Source: Prinsepia uniflora
Taxonomy: Eukaryota; Streptophyta; Magnoliopsida; Rosales; Rosaceae
Assembly: GCA_032719365.1 (NCBI GenBank)
Contig: CM064872.1
Location: 70,434,752 to 70,498,751, forward strand
Reading direction: 5' to 3'
DNA length: 64,000 nt
The notes under the pieces are model-generated. The model was not told the origin of the DNA. It ran no database searches and was given only the letters and a program-made list of their open reading frames with translations. Below are positions 43,483 through 57,592 of the stretch, piece by piece. The position numbers and the translations under genes were made by a program. Numbering within the stretch: position 1 is the first letter of the stretch; the number at the start of each line of letters is the position of its first letter.

Positions 43483-46134
43483 TGACAGGACCCGTCCCGA
43501 TCCCACAGGGACCACAATGGGACGTGCCCTGCTCCCGTCTGACACCCAAAATTCATACCAATTTTAACCTGAAAATATCAAATGCATAAATAACCAAATT
43601 AAAGTTATACATCAAATCCGAATTAAACAGATGTCAGACAAGGGATGAAATCCAAAATTACAAGTTGCGAGCACGACTCTAAAATAAACCTGCGGGTAAA
43701 CCACCCAACAGGGGTTCATGTACGCAGAAGTAGATCTATGCCTCCTCCTCAACCTCAGTAGCACAACCTGGAGGGGTTACCAAAACAATAAGGGTGAGTG
43801 GGCCGAAACTCAAGTTTATAAAATCGTTTAGTGAGTAAAACATATAATTTACCCCTCCGTTTTCCAAACATGCATGCATCATTATTTAAAATCATTAATC
43901 ATATAATATGAACCATAAGGCATGTAATAAAACCATAAACATAATTTTAGCCACTGCACTATACACTCCAATCCTGACATCCCCGATGTCTGACGTCCCT
44001 GACGTCCAATAAGGACACAGTCTCAAGGCTATGCGTGCCACTCGGGTTTCAATTCCGAGTCCAATCCCCGAACCCTGTCCGGGTACGGCATCTCAAATGC
44101 CTAGCATCCTAGACGCTCGACGTCCCTGACGTCCAATTATAGCAATCTTGCTCCTGAGTCATTTTACGGTCCGGTTCCTCCGTAGAATGACCCCTCGCAG
44201 GCAATGCGCTATGACCACCCCGGGGTACCACATCCGGAGGAGACAGTATTATAAGAATGGATCTATACAGTGCAGTACCGAATACATTTTATTGATATCC
44301 ACATGAAAAAAATATATATATACATAGATAAAATCCAAACCGATCGTTAAGTTTCATCAGACGGGTTTCAAACCCAAATACCGTGAAACGTGCCATAATC
44401 GAAATTTCAATATCATCAAAACCATTTCTTGATTCCAGCATGTGAACATATAAGTAAATCAGAAAACATTTAAGCATGCAAAGGTTTAATGAAATCGGGC
44501 CCACTCACAGTACGATCCCGCGGTGAGCCTGCGCGTACGAACTTGTACCGGGATTATCGTACAATTCCTGTCAGTCCAAATCACACGTAAGGGTCACTAC
44601 AAGTCTTAAACATTTATCCAAAAAGTTCGAAACAGAAACCGGCTCGGGGAAGCTGTCCAACACATTTCCCGAGACAACCGGCCCTAACTGACCCATCAAA
44701 ACTATCTCAGATCAACATGGTTAATTCACCAAAAATGTTCAGAATGATGAGAGGAACAAAAGTCATGTTGATCTTGATCGGAGATAAGGCTCAACGCGCC
44801 CTCACGCGCTGCCCAAAGTGGCTGCGCGTGAAAGTCACGCGCCTGACACTGTAGCTGCTACAGTGTCACCCTCTTCACCCGTTTGTCTGTAATACGGGCC
44901 TACCACCGGCGGCTTGACCCGGTTGATTACCCATCAATTCCTACTCGATTTCAATCCAATTTGATCCTAATATGTTTATTATTCTTCCAATTTAAGTTCT
45001 GAGACACTAATTAGTCAAATCAAATCCTTAAATGGCCATTCAACCCGTGATCATCCAAACGGGTCAATCACAAGAACTCACTGGTTTCCAAACCATAATC
45101 AAATTATCCTTACATGAAGCATCATAGTATCAAAACGAACTGGAAAACACAATCAATTGAACCAACACTCACCTGGAAGTAGTCGTCCAAACCTCTGAAA
45201 TTTCTCTGAACACGGCAGACACAGTCCCAGCTCACCCGTGGCTGATGGCCTTCGATTCCGATGTGGTTGAGTTCCAACCGCTCCCAGAAGACTAAACCAG
45301 GCCTTGGTTTGGTCCAACAATCACCAGAAATCAAAACCCGATTTTCCTTCCAATTTTACCCGAAATGGTTTCTCTGGTTTTCCTCTCCAATTTCCAGTTC
45401 CTTCAACAGCATAATGAAGCTTACCCATTACTTAATCAGTTTTAAAACATCTCAAGCTGTCCCAGAGGCTCGTGGAAGCCTCAATGTCCACTGAATTTTG
45501 TTCCCCGAAAAGCTTCGATCTTCAATTAACAAATTGACCGTGCAGCTGGATGAATCAGACCATGTTTGATGCCTCTAAAAGGTTTAAACAATCAATACTT
45601 TCCAGCACACACACCAGCATAAACAATTCGCACTGAGAACCACCGCACATGGTGGTGCCGCCCATGTCCCCCGCGGTTGCTACAGTAACCAGGGCGAAAT
45701 GACCAAAATGCCCCTGGTTCAATAATTACCAAACTGCCCCTCACTTCCTAGACTCGTAACTCAGCCATACGAAGTCCGATTTCGGCGTGCCGCCTGTCTA
45801 CGGACTCAGGGCGTCGAGACCTACCTAACGGTCCTCGAGTCGTGTGAAATTTAGTTGTCAAACGAAAAGTCAACATTTTCGCCCCTATCATCCAAATTAC
45901 GGTAATGCCCCTGAACTTCCGATAGTCATAAATTTTTCCCTGATCGTCCGAATTGGACGTGCCACCTGTCTATGAACTCGTGACGTCCCGAACTACGTCA
46001 CGGTCATTGGTCAAAGTCCGTTTGACCGATAAATCAAAAAGTCAACAATTTGGCCATACCATTCACAAGGGTAAAAACGTCAATTCATACATTAAATTAC
46101 AATATTATAATCCTCGATTTTCCGGGGTGTTACA
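43483..46134 (-). repeat. 5' LTR of the Ty3 element
   Basis: 2652 bp, supplies the promoter. Carries the GC-rich stem-loop at 44824-44842 (36270 copy: 37623-37641). Confidence 0.92.
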
Positions 46135-46986
46135 GCCTCCTCCGCCGTGAACCACCCTCCAAACCGTCCTAAAATCAACCTAGCAACTCCCTAATCATCT
46201 TCCAATCACCCATAACAACCCATAATGTCCTATTCGAAAATAATGGAAAAAATGAGCATTAGTCGGGTAATCGGGTTACCTGGGCCTTCACGGCCGTGTG
46301 CGGCGGTCCAGACGCTCCCAACCACCGTCCTTGGCTTCCTCAGCCTCTCTCTCACTTCCTGGTCTCACTCAAACTGAGATCGGGGAAATGTTTGAAATGG
46401 AAGAATGAAATGGACGATGCATGTATGTAGGAATGTGGTTTTGTGGATGGGTGACACTTGTCACTCATCCATTGGGCCTCCATTAAATATCTGGGCTCCA
46501 CTAAAGTCTAAAAGTGAACTCGTCTCGTAATTCGTGCAATAGTGCACTCGAACTTCCGTGAACCGTAACATCGCTGTTGAACGTCCAAATTCGACGTGCC
46601 GTCTGTCTATGGAGTCGTATCGTCCTTATCTACGTAACGGTCTTTGGCCCTCGGCCATTGACCTCTTGGTAAAAAAGTCAACATTTGCCCCTTTTTAACC
46701 AAAATTACCAAATTGCCCATAAACTTCCGAACGTCATAACTTCCTCCTCGAACGTCGGAATTGAACGTGCCACCTGTCTATGAACTCATGACGTCACGAA
46801 CTACGTCACGGTCATCGGTCAAAGTTCATTTGACAGCCCGAACAAAAAGTCAATGTTTTGCCACGACCAAGGGCAAAACGGTCATTTCGTATCGTTCGTC
46901 CGATTTCGCTCAACTAATCACCGATTAACCTCACTAATCGTGATTAGTCACTAATCTAATCCAGGAATTCGGGATGGGTCATTACA

Positions 46987-49949
46987 ACCTTCCCTCCTTA
47001 TTTAATTTCGTCCTCGAAATTCCAACCGACCTAATTCCAACCGTTCTTCCCTCCTTAATTAGTTCCGTTCTTGAAACACTAACTATCCTGATTCCACAAC
47101 CACCTCGTGGAACGTAATTAACCTCGCAACACGTGTACACTAGTACACCAACTAACCAGAACAAAACTTACTCGTCTGCACCCAGACGTACCAACTAACA
47201 CTCTCGTTACATCGACTACCCTCGACCACGTCGAATAACAGTATTCATACGCTCTGAATTGACACCACTTGTCAAATCTACCATGTCGTTGACAAAACAA
47301 CTAGATGATTCCTTACTCAATCACTAACTATCCTGACGTCTGCTCCCACTGGGAGTCACCAAATCTCACTCATCGATCCACGATGACATCTTCGACAAAC
47401 TGTCACCACTTGACAGTCGCCAGCCGATACTACCACTATACACTCGTGGTTACACTAACCACAAGCTCACTCAACCTGAGTAAACACTTACCCACAAAGC
47501 ATTTCACTCAATCTGTGTGTAACTAGACCCATCAGAATACCATGACCCACTGCACAGTATCCAATGTCCAGTTCACGACCTCCACTAATCCGATGGTATT
47601 GGAACTAATCCGACTACCAACACGCTCACCAACATACCTCTGGTATAACCTATATACTGTCACCAGGCACGACAAGTCTGCTCGGTATCATACCTCGAAC
47701 AATGTACAAGGTACATACAACTACCCATCAATCAGCCTACAACCATCTAGGTTGTAGCCAATCACGTTTCAATTATGGAGTTCACTTGTCCAATCCAGTA
47801 TTAGACAAATCGAAACTCCAACCCATCATCTATTTCCAGATCCGAATCCGAGTCCGCAATTTCGTAAGAAATACAGAATCCAAACCTAGAAATCATATCC
47901 ATAACCATGTCCAAATCCGAATCTGAAATCATTATTCCGTAGAATAGTATTAGGAATAACCATTCCGAACCCAAATCCATAAAAGGAAATCCACTGTCAA
48001 GCTCCAGAATCAAATTCTGAATCGTCACCCAGAATCCGATTCCAAAACTCAATATATCGTTCACGTCTACCGAGACGTACCATAACCGAACCTTTCGGTT
48101 ACCTGCTCATTCGATTACCACATTACCATCGATTGACTTCATAGGGAAGCCAATCCCAACATCAACACATCTAAGGCTGACCATATCCGACCACGTCGGA
48201 AAACTACTCACCTGAGTAATATACCATACGGGATTTACCTCGAAAAGAAGTTTAGTCCCAACCTCCTCAACTCAAACATCCAAGTAAGAGTGATAAACTC
48301 TCCACCTATCTGGATCATCCAAATCACGATCCAGATCCATAAAGATACCCAATGTCCTAAACCAATTCCCACATCTAAACAGATTAGTCAACGACGAGAC
48401 ACGCCGAGACTGTGGGTTCTCTCCAATTACCCCGTATCGATCCTTGTCATTCCACCTAGGAAAAACCAAGGACGATCCAAGACAAAGACACCAATACTCA
48501 TCCTACGTGAATGCAAACAAAACTCGCTGCACTCACCACGCCACGTAATCCAACATCGTCTGCCACATCTACCATCATCTACCGTGGTAGAAACTGAGAA
48601 GTCACCCAAAATGACTTCGAAATACCCAATACCAACGCGGAAAACCCGCATTCTACTCGTCACCTCAATCGCAACCTCTTGCGATTTTGAAGTTCCAACC
48701 ATATCGGAACCAACACACTCGGACATCAACCACGTGTCCCCTAATCAATTTAACTCTATTTGAGATCCACTCTGGGACCACAAATACCGAACATATTCCC
48801 ATCTCGACGGAGTCACATCCTGATCCGTAACTCATCGTCATCACAATCACTGGCACCAGCACCAGTGCTAGTACCACAATACTATCAGTACACGCAACCA
48901 ACATCAGTATCGGCACACCATGTACAAAACTGACAACCCTGGATCTTCACTCATACCGAGCGACGACCCCGTACCTCTACTCGAATAGGAGAAACTCCGC
49001 CTCCGTCGTACCCGACAACTCTGGGTACAGTCACCCAGACAACTCATACGAGAAAAGGAAACGTACCCCGAACGTCCGTGATTCCTAACAACCGTAACTA
49101 CAAACATTCTCGGTAGTAGTGCCTGCCACCGACTCGTGCAGACCAAACTACCAGACATCGCGATATCTAGACTCCGCGTCCAACGGAATCCATCGACCGT
49201 ACAAACTATCCCGTATCCCAAACCTGGAATTCCATCGACAAGTACCAATGTCGTCTACTAGGTCATCCACGACCTTAGTTGTACCAAACCACAACTGAGT
49301 AACAAGACAACCAACTAGGTCTAACCGATAAATACAACCTCGGCTGCGGAGTACAGTTCCATCACTAAAGCAGACATGACTAGACCGACTAATGAATCCA
49401 AATCCGAATAGTCGTACAAGTCAAATCACTCGTCAACTCACATTCCCGAACCATACACCTTAAAGTAGGGTTTCACGATCACACCCTAGGGTCACCCTGA
49501 ACCCAACTGCTACTGCCAACCGCAGTAAATCCATTTAACTCAACCAAATCCGATCATCTAACTCAACAATATCCGACCATCCGATTGTCACTATTCCTAA
49601 CCAGTCATCGGAACTGATCCTACGACATCGTGAAAACGATCCCAACTAACCGTCTCACGATCACAACTCCAAAATACTATTATGTTCAGCCTTTCCGTAG
49701 GGTCCCACACTGTCATCCTTGACAGAACTATGGCAACCCCGGCATCAAGTGCCAAACCAAGACATACCACGATACAATCTTACTAACTATCATACCAGCA
49801 TCCTACTATCAGGTTGACCACGAACTGTAGCCCATTGAGATATCACATCCTCGACCTGCGTACATTCCAAGAGCTCTGCGGTTTCTCAAATAGAGACAAC
49901 CCCGCTCTGATAAGCATCCTATGAGCAATCCTATGCTCTGATACCACGT
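46987..49949 (-). other. Coding-free internal region of the non-autonomous element
   Basis: No gag or pol similarity in any frame; the longest frames are 60-115 codons without recognisable motifs. At its left edge is a PPT (minus AAGGAGGGAAGG at 46988-46999) after a TTTCGAGGACGAAATT block. At its right edge is the PBS (49935-49946). The composition is rich in CCA/CGA/TCC words. It looks like spacer sequence retained for packaging and replication signals only. Confidence 0.75.
49935..49946 (-). promoter_or_regulatory. Primer-binding site of the non-autonomous element
   Basis: Minus strand TGGTATCAGAGC, three bases after the LTR at 49950; the same initiator tRNA-Met primer as the nested autonomous element. 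Confidence 0.9.
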
Positions 49950-52853
49950 TGGCAGGACCCATCCCAATCCCCCCGGGATTAGTGCGGGATGACCCTGCTC
50001 CCGTCTGACACGAAGTGTCAGACAAGGAATATTTCCGACCTTTGCCCTCTCGGGCTATCAGAGTACGCCAGGATCCGGAGGAGGTATGTGATATCTCGGT
50101 CTCTGCTACAGTCCACATCTGATGTCAACCTGAAGGGCAGTCAAAACATTAAAAGCTGTGAGTGGACAAAACAAAAGTTTATAAAAACAGTTTATCGAAG
50201 ACATTTGTACCATTCACTAAAAAATATGCATGCATTCGAAAACCATTTAACCGAAAGAAACCATATGTGGGAACTAAGCCCAAAACCAAGATTGAAAGAA
50301 TCATAAAGACTCAACCGTACGGGTCACTGCCCAAAACCTGTGTAAACACACATCATATATCATATCATATAGCATACATCATATATACATATAATTCACA
50401 CAACCAATCCTGTCACGGTTTCCAAAGCTACGCGCGTGCTACCCAGGTCTCAATCCGAGTCTTCTCAAAGTCAAGGTCAATGTCCGCAGACCACTGACCC
50501 TACCCGAGGTAATAGTAATCATAGCCTTCCTGAGAGTAAGGAACCCAACTGGGGGGTGACTCCACTCAGTCGGTGCTCCGTGACTACTCCGGGGTCCACC
50601 CAGGCCAACGACCCTGCCCGGAGGAGATAATAGAAGTAAAAGAAGGTATATGAATACATATATATACATAACATAAACATTCATGTCCGGTTCCCTTGAA
50701 CTGTCATGATCCATAACATCCATCTAGGGTCCCTAACCCGAAATCATCAGTGTAAAACAACTGGATCTCGTGCCCGAACATATGACTCAACTGGGCACCG
50801 TGCCCGATATCTAAGGGTCAGTCACGACTCCGATCATAGTGATGTGTGTAACCATCCATCCAGGACCGCCCTCAATCCTGGTATGTCGCCGTGAACGTAT
50901 CAACTGACGCGACCACCACAAGATCATGGTGCACTCATCACCGATCGATATCCTGAACCGTCAGCACTCCGAAGTCGAGCCTCCCCAGGCTGCTCGACAA
51001 CGAATCATGCATCGTGACCTCTCCGGAAGGAACACATCCCAATCCGGAGGCGAGCGTCGTATCGTCGATCGCCGTGCACATAGCACCCGTCGCGACCACG
51101 ATTTAGACCCGAAGGTCGTAAATAGTGTCATATGCCTGAGACCAAACCAAATGGGTCTTATACCCAAGTTTATTCTTTTAGAAATCCAAAATCAAATCAT
51201 TTAAATCAATAAAGAAATACAGACCCGTATAAGCACTGTATAAGGCCGAAACCTCGAAATACGTGCTTATACGTAACCACATACAAATGCACCCATGGAA
51301 TCATCAAACATGTAATAAAACATATAATAAACATTTATGCATGCACCAATTTAGAAAACAAGGTCCACTCACAGACCGTCCGAGCTGCCGCTTCGATTTG
51401 CGTGCCATACGGCTCCCCGAGCCGATCACCGTCACTGGGACTCCCGAACCTGTCCAAATTTTAGTAGAAGGTTACTAACTACTTAATTAACCTCCTACCA
51501 AAGCCCCGTAATTTTCCCGAATTTTTAACTATTTTTAAACCGACCCTAAACCTTCCGACACCCCGAAAACTATCGAAACGATGTCCGATTGACACAAAAC
51601 CAGTCCCAAAATGTTCGTTACATCGAATAGAAGATTTCGTATGTTGAAGACACCCCCAGATTCCCCACCACGCACTGCCACGCGCCACCCAAAGGGCCCT
51701 GCGCGTGGGCTCACGCGCCGGTGAATAGTTCATCTTCCTCACCGATCGAACCGGCCGGTTCACTGGTTGGCCGGTCCAGTTGGACCGGCGTGACCGGTTC
51801 ACGACTCCTCCTCTCTCATTTTGGTCCGATTTCCTTCCTAATCAATCCCTAAATTCCTATTTTGTTCCTAGGAGCATGTTTGGATGGTCAAAACAAGGAA
51901 AAACACCACGAATTCGAGGTTTGATTCTTGAACCTCACGACCCAAAGTTTCCCGGCCTCCCTCACGGCCTCCTCCGCCGTGAACCACCCTCCAAACCGTC
52001 CTAAAATCAACCTAGCAACTCCCTAATCATCTTCCAATCACCCATAACAACCCATAATGTCCTATTCGAAAATAATGGAAAAATGAGCATTAGTCGGGTA
52101 ATCGGGTTACCTGGGCCTTCACGGCCGTGTGTGGCGGTCCAGACGCTCCCAGCCACTGTCCTTGGCTTCCTCAGCCTCTCTCTCACTTCCTGGTCTCACT
52201 CAAGATCAGATGGGAAGGGGTGGATGGGTTTGGGTTCAAACTGAGATCAGGGAAATGTTTGAAATGGAAGAATGAAATGGACGATACATGTATGTAGGAA
52301 TGTGGCCTGTGGATGGGTGACACATGTCACTCATCCATTGGGCCTCCATTAAATATCTGGGCCCCACTAAAGTACAAAAGTGAACTCGTCTCGTAATTCG
52401 TGCAATAGTGCACTCGAACTTCCGTGAACCGTAACTTCGTCGTCGAACGTCCAAATTCGACGTGCCACCTATCTATGGAGTCGTATCGTCCTTATCTAAG
52501 TAATGGTCTTCGACCCTCGGCCATTGGACCTCTTGGTCAAAAAGTCAACATTTGCCCTTTTTTAACCAAAATTACCAAATTGCCCCTAAACTTCTGAACG
52601 TCATAACTTCCTCCTCGAACGTCGAAATTGAACGTGCCACGTGTCTATTAACTCATGACATCACGAACTACGTCACGGTCATTGGTCAAAGTCCATTTGA
52701 CCGCCCGAACGAAAAGTCAATGTTTTGCCACGACCAAGGGTAAAACGGTCATTTCGCATCGTTCGTCCGATTTCGCTCAACTAATCACCGATTAACCTCA
52801 CTAATCGTGATTAGTCACTAATCTAATCTAGGAATTCGGGACGGGTCGTTACA
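49950..52853 (-). repeat. 5' LTR of the non-autonomous element
   Basis: 2904 bp, begins tggcagg (one change from tgacagg in its partner) and ends cgggtcgttaca. Uninterrupted, so it shows the pre-insertion state of the Ty3 target at 51967-51971. GC-rich stem-loop at 51701-51718. Confidence 0.9.
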
Positions 52854-54412
52854 CTCAGCCTAAAACCAAATCAAAGAAAACAAGCACGGGGCCTCAACCC
52901 AAATCATAGAACACGTGGGAACACATCCCATCCTCATCTCAGTGTCAGTTACGATTCCAATCCTAGCACATATGCATATAGCTCAGAGGATAACATCAAC
53001 ACTCATAAGTCGAGCCTCCATCTAGTATCAGAGCCTCCAACGGCTATTCGATAACAGGCAGTGCATCGTGACCTCTCTGGAAGGAACACATCCGCAGTCT
53101 AGAGACGAGCGTTGTAACACTCAGGACTTGAACCCAAATGTCATCATCATCGACCGTGACTCTAACCCGATCGACCAGGACTAACCCATAATATCACACA
53201 TAGGGCCATATGCCCGAAATATCATCAAATGGGTCACAGCCCGAATTATCACCAAATGGGTCACAACCCGAAAACTAGTGTCCAACGACACTTCATATCC
53301 CAGGATTCCTAGAATCCTATAAAATCCACAATTGACTCTCATGCTCGAAATATCTTTCATAAAACTCATAACTAGGTCACCGCCCGACTTATCTCACGTT
53401 TGACTATACTCAAAGTCAAACCTCAAATCAACTGGGTCATATGCCTGAAATACATTTCCAAAGTTGAAAACCATTTCTCATTTCCAAAATACTTTCAAAA
53501 TCACCCTTGACTTCAATCAAGTCAAGGTCGTTCAACTAGGACTCGTGCCCGAATCTCGATTTCACGCATCTCCGTGAAATCTCTTAAAATCGTAAATCAG
53601 TTCCTCAATTTCATGTCTCTCCGTGAAACCTTCAAAATCATATATAACTCATGCACGTAGTAAACTCGGCCGAAGTTCAAACATCATGGAAAACAAAAAT
53701 CTCGAACTACGTGTAATAAAGCATTTTCCTCAGAAAATGCCTAACAATTCATATTAAAATCACATGCACTCATGGCATCTAAAATCATGTTCATAAACAT
53801 ATATAAAATATTTACGCATGCATCATATTCAAAAAACAAAGTCCACTTCCAGACCGTCCAAGCTGTACCTCGATACGCGTGTCATAAGCCTCTCCAGGCT
53901 AATCCATACTCTCCGGGTCATTCGGACCTATCCAAAACTTACTAAAAGGTTACTACTAACCTATAAAAGTCCATATCAAGAACCCCCAACATTCTCGAAA
54001 AAGTCAACGTGTCTTGGACACGCTTCCCTATGCTTTAAATCTCAATTTGACCAACTTAACGATGTCTGATCGACTCGAAACCAGCACCATTGGATTCGTA
54101 TCGTCAAGACCTTTAAAACAGCCCTAATACCACCTAGAAATAAGTGCCCACAGGCGATTCAAAGGTGTGGTCAATGTTGACCAAAAAGTCAATGTTGGCG
54201 TAAGCAAAGTCAACACTGACGTCTGCGATCAAAGTCAACGATGACGTCTGCAGTCAACGTTGACATCAGCAGTGATGTCATCACTGACGTCTAGCACGTG
54301 TTAGTTTTACATGTCAGACCTGACATGATGCCGTCATCTGATGATGTCATCATCATCCCTGTCCTTTATCTGGGTCAACCCGATTCTTTGTAACCTGGTC
54401 ACGTAGACCCAC

Positions 54413-57400
54413 TATTAGGACCCGTCCCAAATCCCCCGGGATTAACGTGGGACGCGCCTGATCCCGTCTGACACGAAGTGTCAAACCAGGGAAAATTTCA
54501 TCTCTAGCCCTCGCCCGGGCTTCCAGAGTATGCTAGGATCGTACAAGGAGGAGTGTGATGTCTCGTCTCTGCTACAGCCCGCATCCGCGATCAACTTGAA
54601 GGGCATTAAAAACATCAAAAGTCATGAGTGGACAAAATAATATTTTATTAAAACATTTTCATATAAAGACATTTATGCCCTTCACTAAAAGAATATGCAT
54701 GCATTCAAAAATCGTTTATCAAAACGTCCATAAAACTATTTGTTAAACATATCAAAACCTTTCAAGGGTTCATGCCCGACCCCATAAACCGTCATGACCC
54801 ATAAATCCAATTGGGTCCCCGACCCGAAATCACAACTCAAAAACCATAAACCATTATATGTGGGAACTCAGCCCAAATCTGTTCTCAGTGTAATACTAAA
54901 ACATAGAATACGGGGTCTCCGCCCCAAACCATTTCCAAAACATCAAGTACGGGGTCTCCGCCCCCAAATCATTTCTAAAACATCAAACATGGAACACGGG
55001 GTCTCCGCCCTCAAATCACTTTCCTTCAAAACCACATACGTATCGATATACATATAACCCATCAGCGGCACTTCCGAGAAGATGCCAACTAGGGGCACAC
55101 AGCCCCTAGGGAACACATCCTCGATAAATGTCACGATATCATATCTATAATAGTGTGCACACTACTCGGGGTCTCACTCCGAGTCTTCTACCAGGAATTC
55201 TCCATCTGGGAGGCTCAATCTCTGGATATAGTCTGAGCTCTCTCTCTGAATCTAGTTCACACATCTCTCCAGAATCTGGTCCGGGACCACATCATAAATC
55301 ATAACTTCCACTCCTGGAACGGGATCCCTATGGGGATACCCATTCTGGTCTGTGGATCGTGACTCTCCAGGTCGACGTCTGGAGGAGACCATATAAACAT
55401 ATGGAGGGTTCATATTCTTTTTCAAATACTTTCTTTCTTTCTCAAATCACATTTCAACTGGGTCTCATACCCGATTCATCTCAATAGGATTCCTCGAATC
55501 TGATTCAAATTCATCTCACAGGCCTTGGCCTAAATCCTCAGTTCAACAGGGTCTCATGCCCAAATTCTCATTTCATAAATCGAACTGGGACTCAAGCCCG
55601 ATGTTACAATCAACTGGGCCTCTAGCCCGATATCACGACTAATTGGGCCTAAACCCGAAACCATAACTCAACAGGACTTCAAGTCCGATTTCACAACCAA
55701 CAGGGCTTCCAGCTCGATACTATAGTCAAATGGGCCTCAAGCCCGAGATTACAACCAACTGGGCCTCAAGCCCGGATTTATAAACCAACTGGGCCCTCGG
55801 CCCGATCATATAACTCAAATGGACCTTCGGTCCGATTCCTCGTCAAATCAAATGGACTCCAAGTCTGAGAGTTTGTCAATCATATGGGTCTCGTGCCCGA
55901 TTTCATATTTCCAAATCCAAAACCAATTCATGAAACCCTCGTTGAAAATGCAGTACGCAAAAGTACGACATAAAGCCATAAACCTCGAAAAACGTGCAAT
56001 TATGTCGATCCTAAGCTACCGCAATCAAATGCACTCATGGCATCACAAAACATATTCTAAAACAATTATAAAACATTTATGCATGCATCAATTTCGAAAG
56101 AAGGGACCGTCTGAAGCCGCGCCTCGATACGCCTGCCATAAGCGTCTCTCTGACCAAACGTCACCTCCGGGATTCCCGAACCTGTCCAAATCGTAATAGA
56201 AGGTTACTAATAGCCTCATTAACCTCTCATTGAAGTCCCATAATTTTCCCTATTTTTAACTATTTTTAAACGCGAACCTAAACCTTCGGACGTCCCGAAC
56301 TATATCGAAACGATGTCCGATTGACACGAAAACAGTCCTAAAATGTTTGTTACATTGAATAGATGATTTCACATGTTGGAAGTTTCCCCAAAGGAGTCAC
56401 CACGTGCTTACACGCGCTCAAGGAATGTCCTGCGCGTGGGAATCACGCGCCAGACTGTTCTTCTTCAAGCTTGGCCGAACCGACCAGTCCGGTTCAGGCC
56501 TGTGCAGCCGGTCTAACTGGACCGGTGTGATCAGTCCAGGGTTCCCCACTCTTCATTTTTTGTCCAATCTTCTCCTTTTCAATCCTAAACTTCCTAATTC
56601 AATCCTAGGAACTAGTTTGTGCAACCAAATCTACCTAAAACCCATAAAAACCCACGGGTTCAATCTTCCTCCACGGTTCAACAAAACCCAGATTTCTCCC
56701 AGAGCTTCACAGCCATGAAACCTCATCCAAAAATATCCTATTACTTCTCTAACAACTCAATAAACTCACTCATAACATCCAAAACCGTCCATAATATCAA
56801 AATCACAATATTGGATTCAAAAATCACAACCGAGCTTCTTACCTCTCTCCACCGTGCACGGAGACCCAGCTGCCTTCTTCCACCGTCTTTAGCTTCAACA
56901 TCCTCCTCTTACTCTCTTGGTTCTTCAGAAATGATCACATGGGGTAGGGGTTTGGATTTGGGATTGGATGGTCGATCGGTTTGGTTTTGGGTTTGGTATG
57001 CACGAACAAGTAAGGGAGGATATGCATGAATGTAAAAGGGTTGGCCAATGGATGGGTGACACTTGTCACTCATCCAATGGGTAGCACATAAATATCTGGG
57101 CCCCACTTAATTCCAAAAGTCCCTCGTTTCGTAAATCGTGCAATAGTACCTTCGGACTTCCTTGAACCGTAACTTTTTCGTCGAACATCCGAATTCGATG
57201 TGCCGCCTGTCTATGGATTCGTATCGTCCCGATCTACGTAACGGTTCTTGGCCCTTGGCCATCAGACCACCCGGGTCAAAAGTCAACTATTTGCTCCTCT
57301 TCACTCAAATTACCAAAATGCCCCCGAACTTCCAAAGATCACAACTTTTTCCTCGAACGTCGGAATCGAGCGTGCCACCTGTCTATGAACTCGTGATGTC

Positions 57401-57592
57401 ACGAACTACATCACAGTCCTCGGCCAAAGTCCATTTGACTGCCTAAACGAAAAGTCTACGATTTTCCAATTCTAGGGGCAAAATCATCATTTCGCCCTGC
57501 TCGTCCGATAATCATCGTCTAATCCCGGATTAGTCTCGCTAATCCGTTATTAATTCTTAATTAATCCCGCTAATTCGGGACGGGTCGTCACA
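54413..57592 (-). mobile_element. Solo LTR, 3.18 kb
   Basis: Perfect TSD cccac (54408-54412 and 57593-57597). The start is tattaggacccgtccc, so the terminal TG has changed to TA; the end is gggacgggtcgtcaca. Contains the GC stem-loop at 56432-56450, the second hairpin at 57045-57080 and the W-box pair at 57273-57286. Confidence 0.87.

Larger units (their letters stand above)
36270..46134 (-). mobile_element. Ty3/chromovirus LTR retrotransposon, full-length but defective
   Basis: 9865 bp with LTRs 36270-38933 and 43483-46134, a perfect TSD gcctc (36265-36269, 46135-46139), tRNA-iMet PBS, PPT, and gag-PR-RT-RNaseH-INT-chromodomain in that order. The INT-last order is Ty3 type; the C-terminal ATWEPEAQMRE block marks a chromovirus, most like the Tekay clade. 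Coding is broken by a gag frameshift, at least three in-frame stops and a small deletion near the end, so it cannot make its own full polyprotein. Confidence 0.92.
34248..46986 (-). repeat. 3' LTR of the non-autonomous element, interrupted by the Ty3 insertion
   Basis: 34248-36269 aligns with 49950-51971 and 46140-46986 with 51972-52853, nearly identical base for base, with the Ty3 element between. Confidence 0.9.
34248..52853 (-). mobile_element. Non-autonomous LTR retrotransposon (LARD type) with a nested Ty3 element
   Basis: Two LTRs of about 2.87 kb net (34248-46986 including the nested element, and 49950-52853) bracket a 2963-bp internal region. It has a PBS and PPT, but no gag or pol. 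LTR ends are TG...CA; the flanks cttag (34243-34247) and ctcag (52854-52858) match at 4 of 5. The right LTR holds the uninterrupted target of the nested element (gcctc at 51967-51971 once, no insertion). The PPT side keeps a TTTCGAGGACGAAATT block like that of the autonomous element, which could supply proteins in trans. Confidence 0.85.

Noticed and set aside
46987..49949. Several 60-157 codon frames in both directions as novel genes
   Set aside because: No start context, introns or domain motifs; they overlap on both strands in a biased-composition region lying between PPT and PBS of a non-autonomous element.
56404..57029. Plus frames of 104 and 136 codons
   Set aside because: Antisense to the solo LTR 54413-57592, no recognisable domain.
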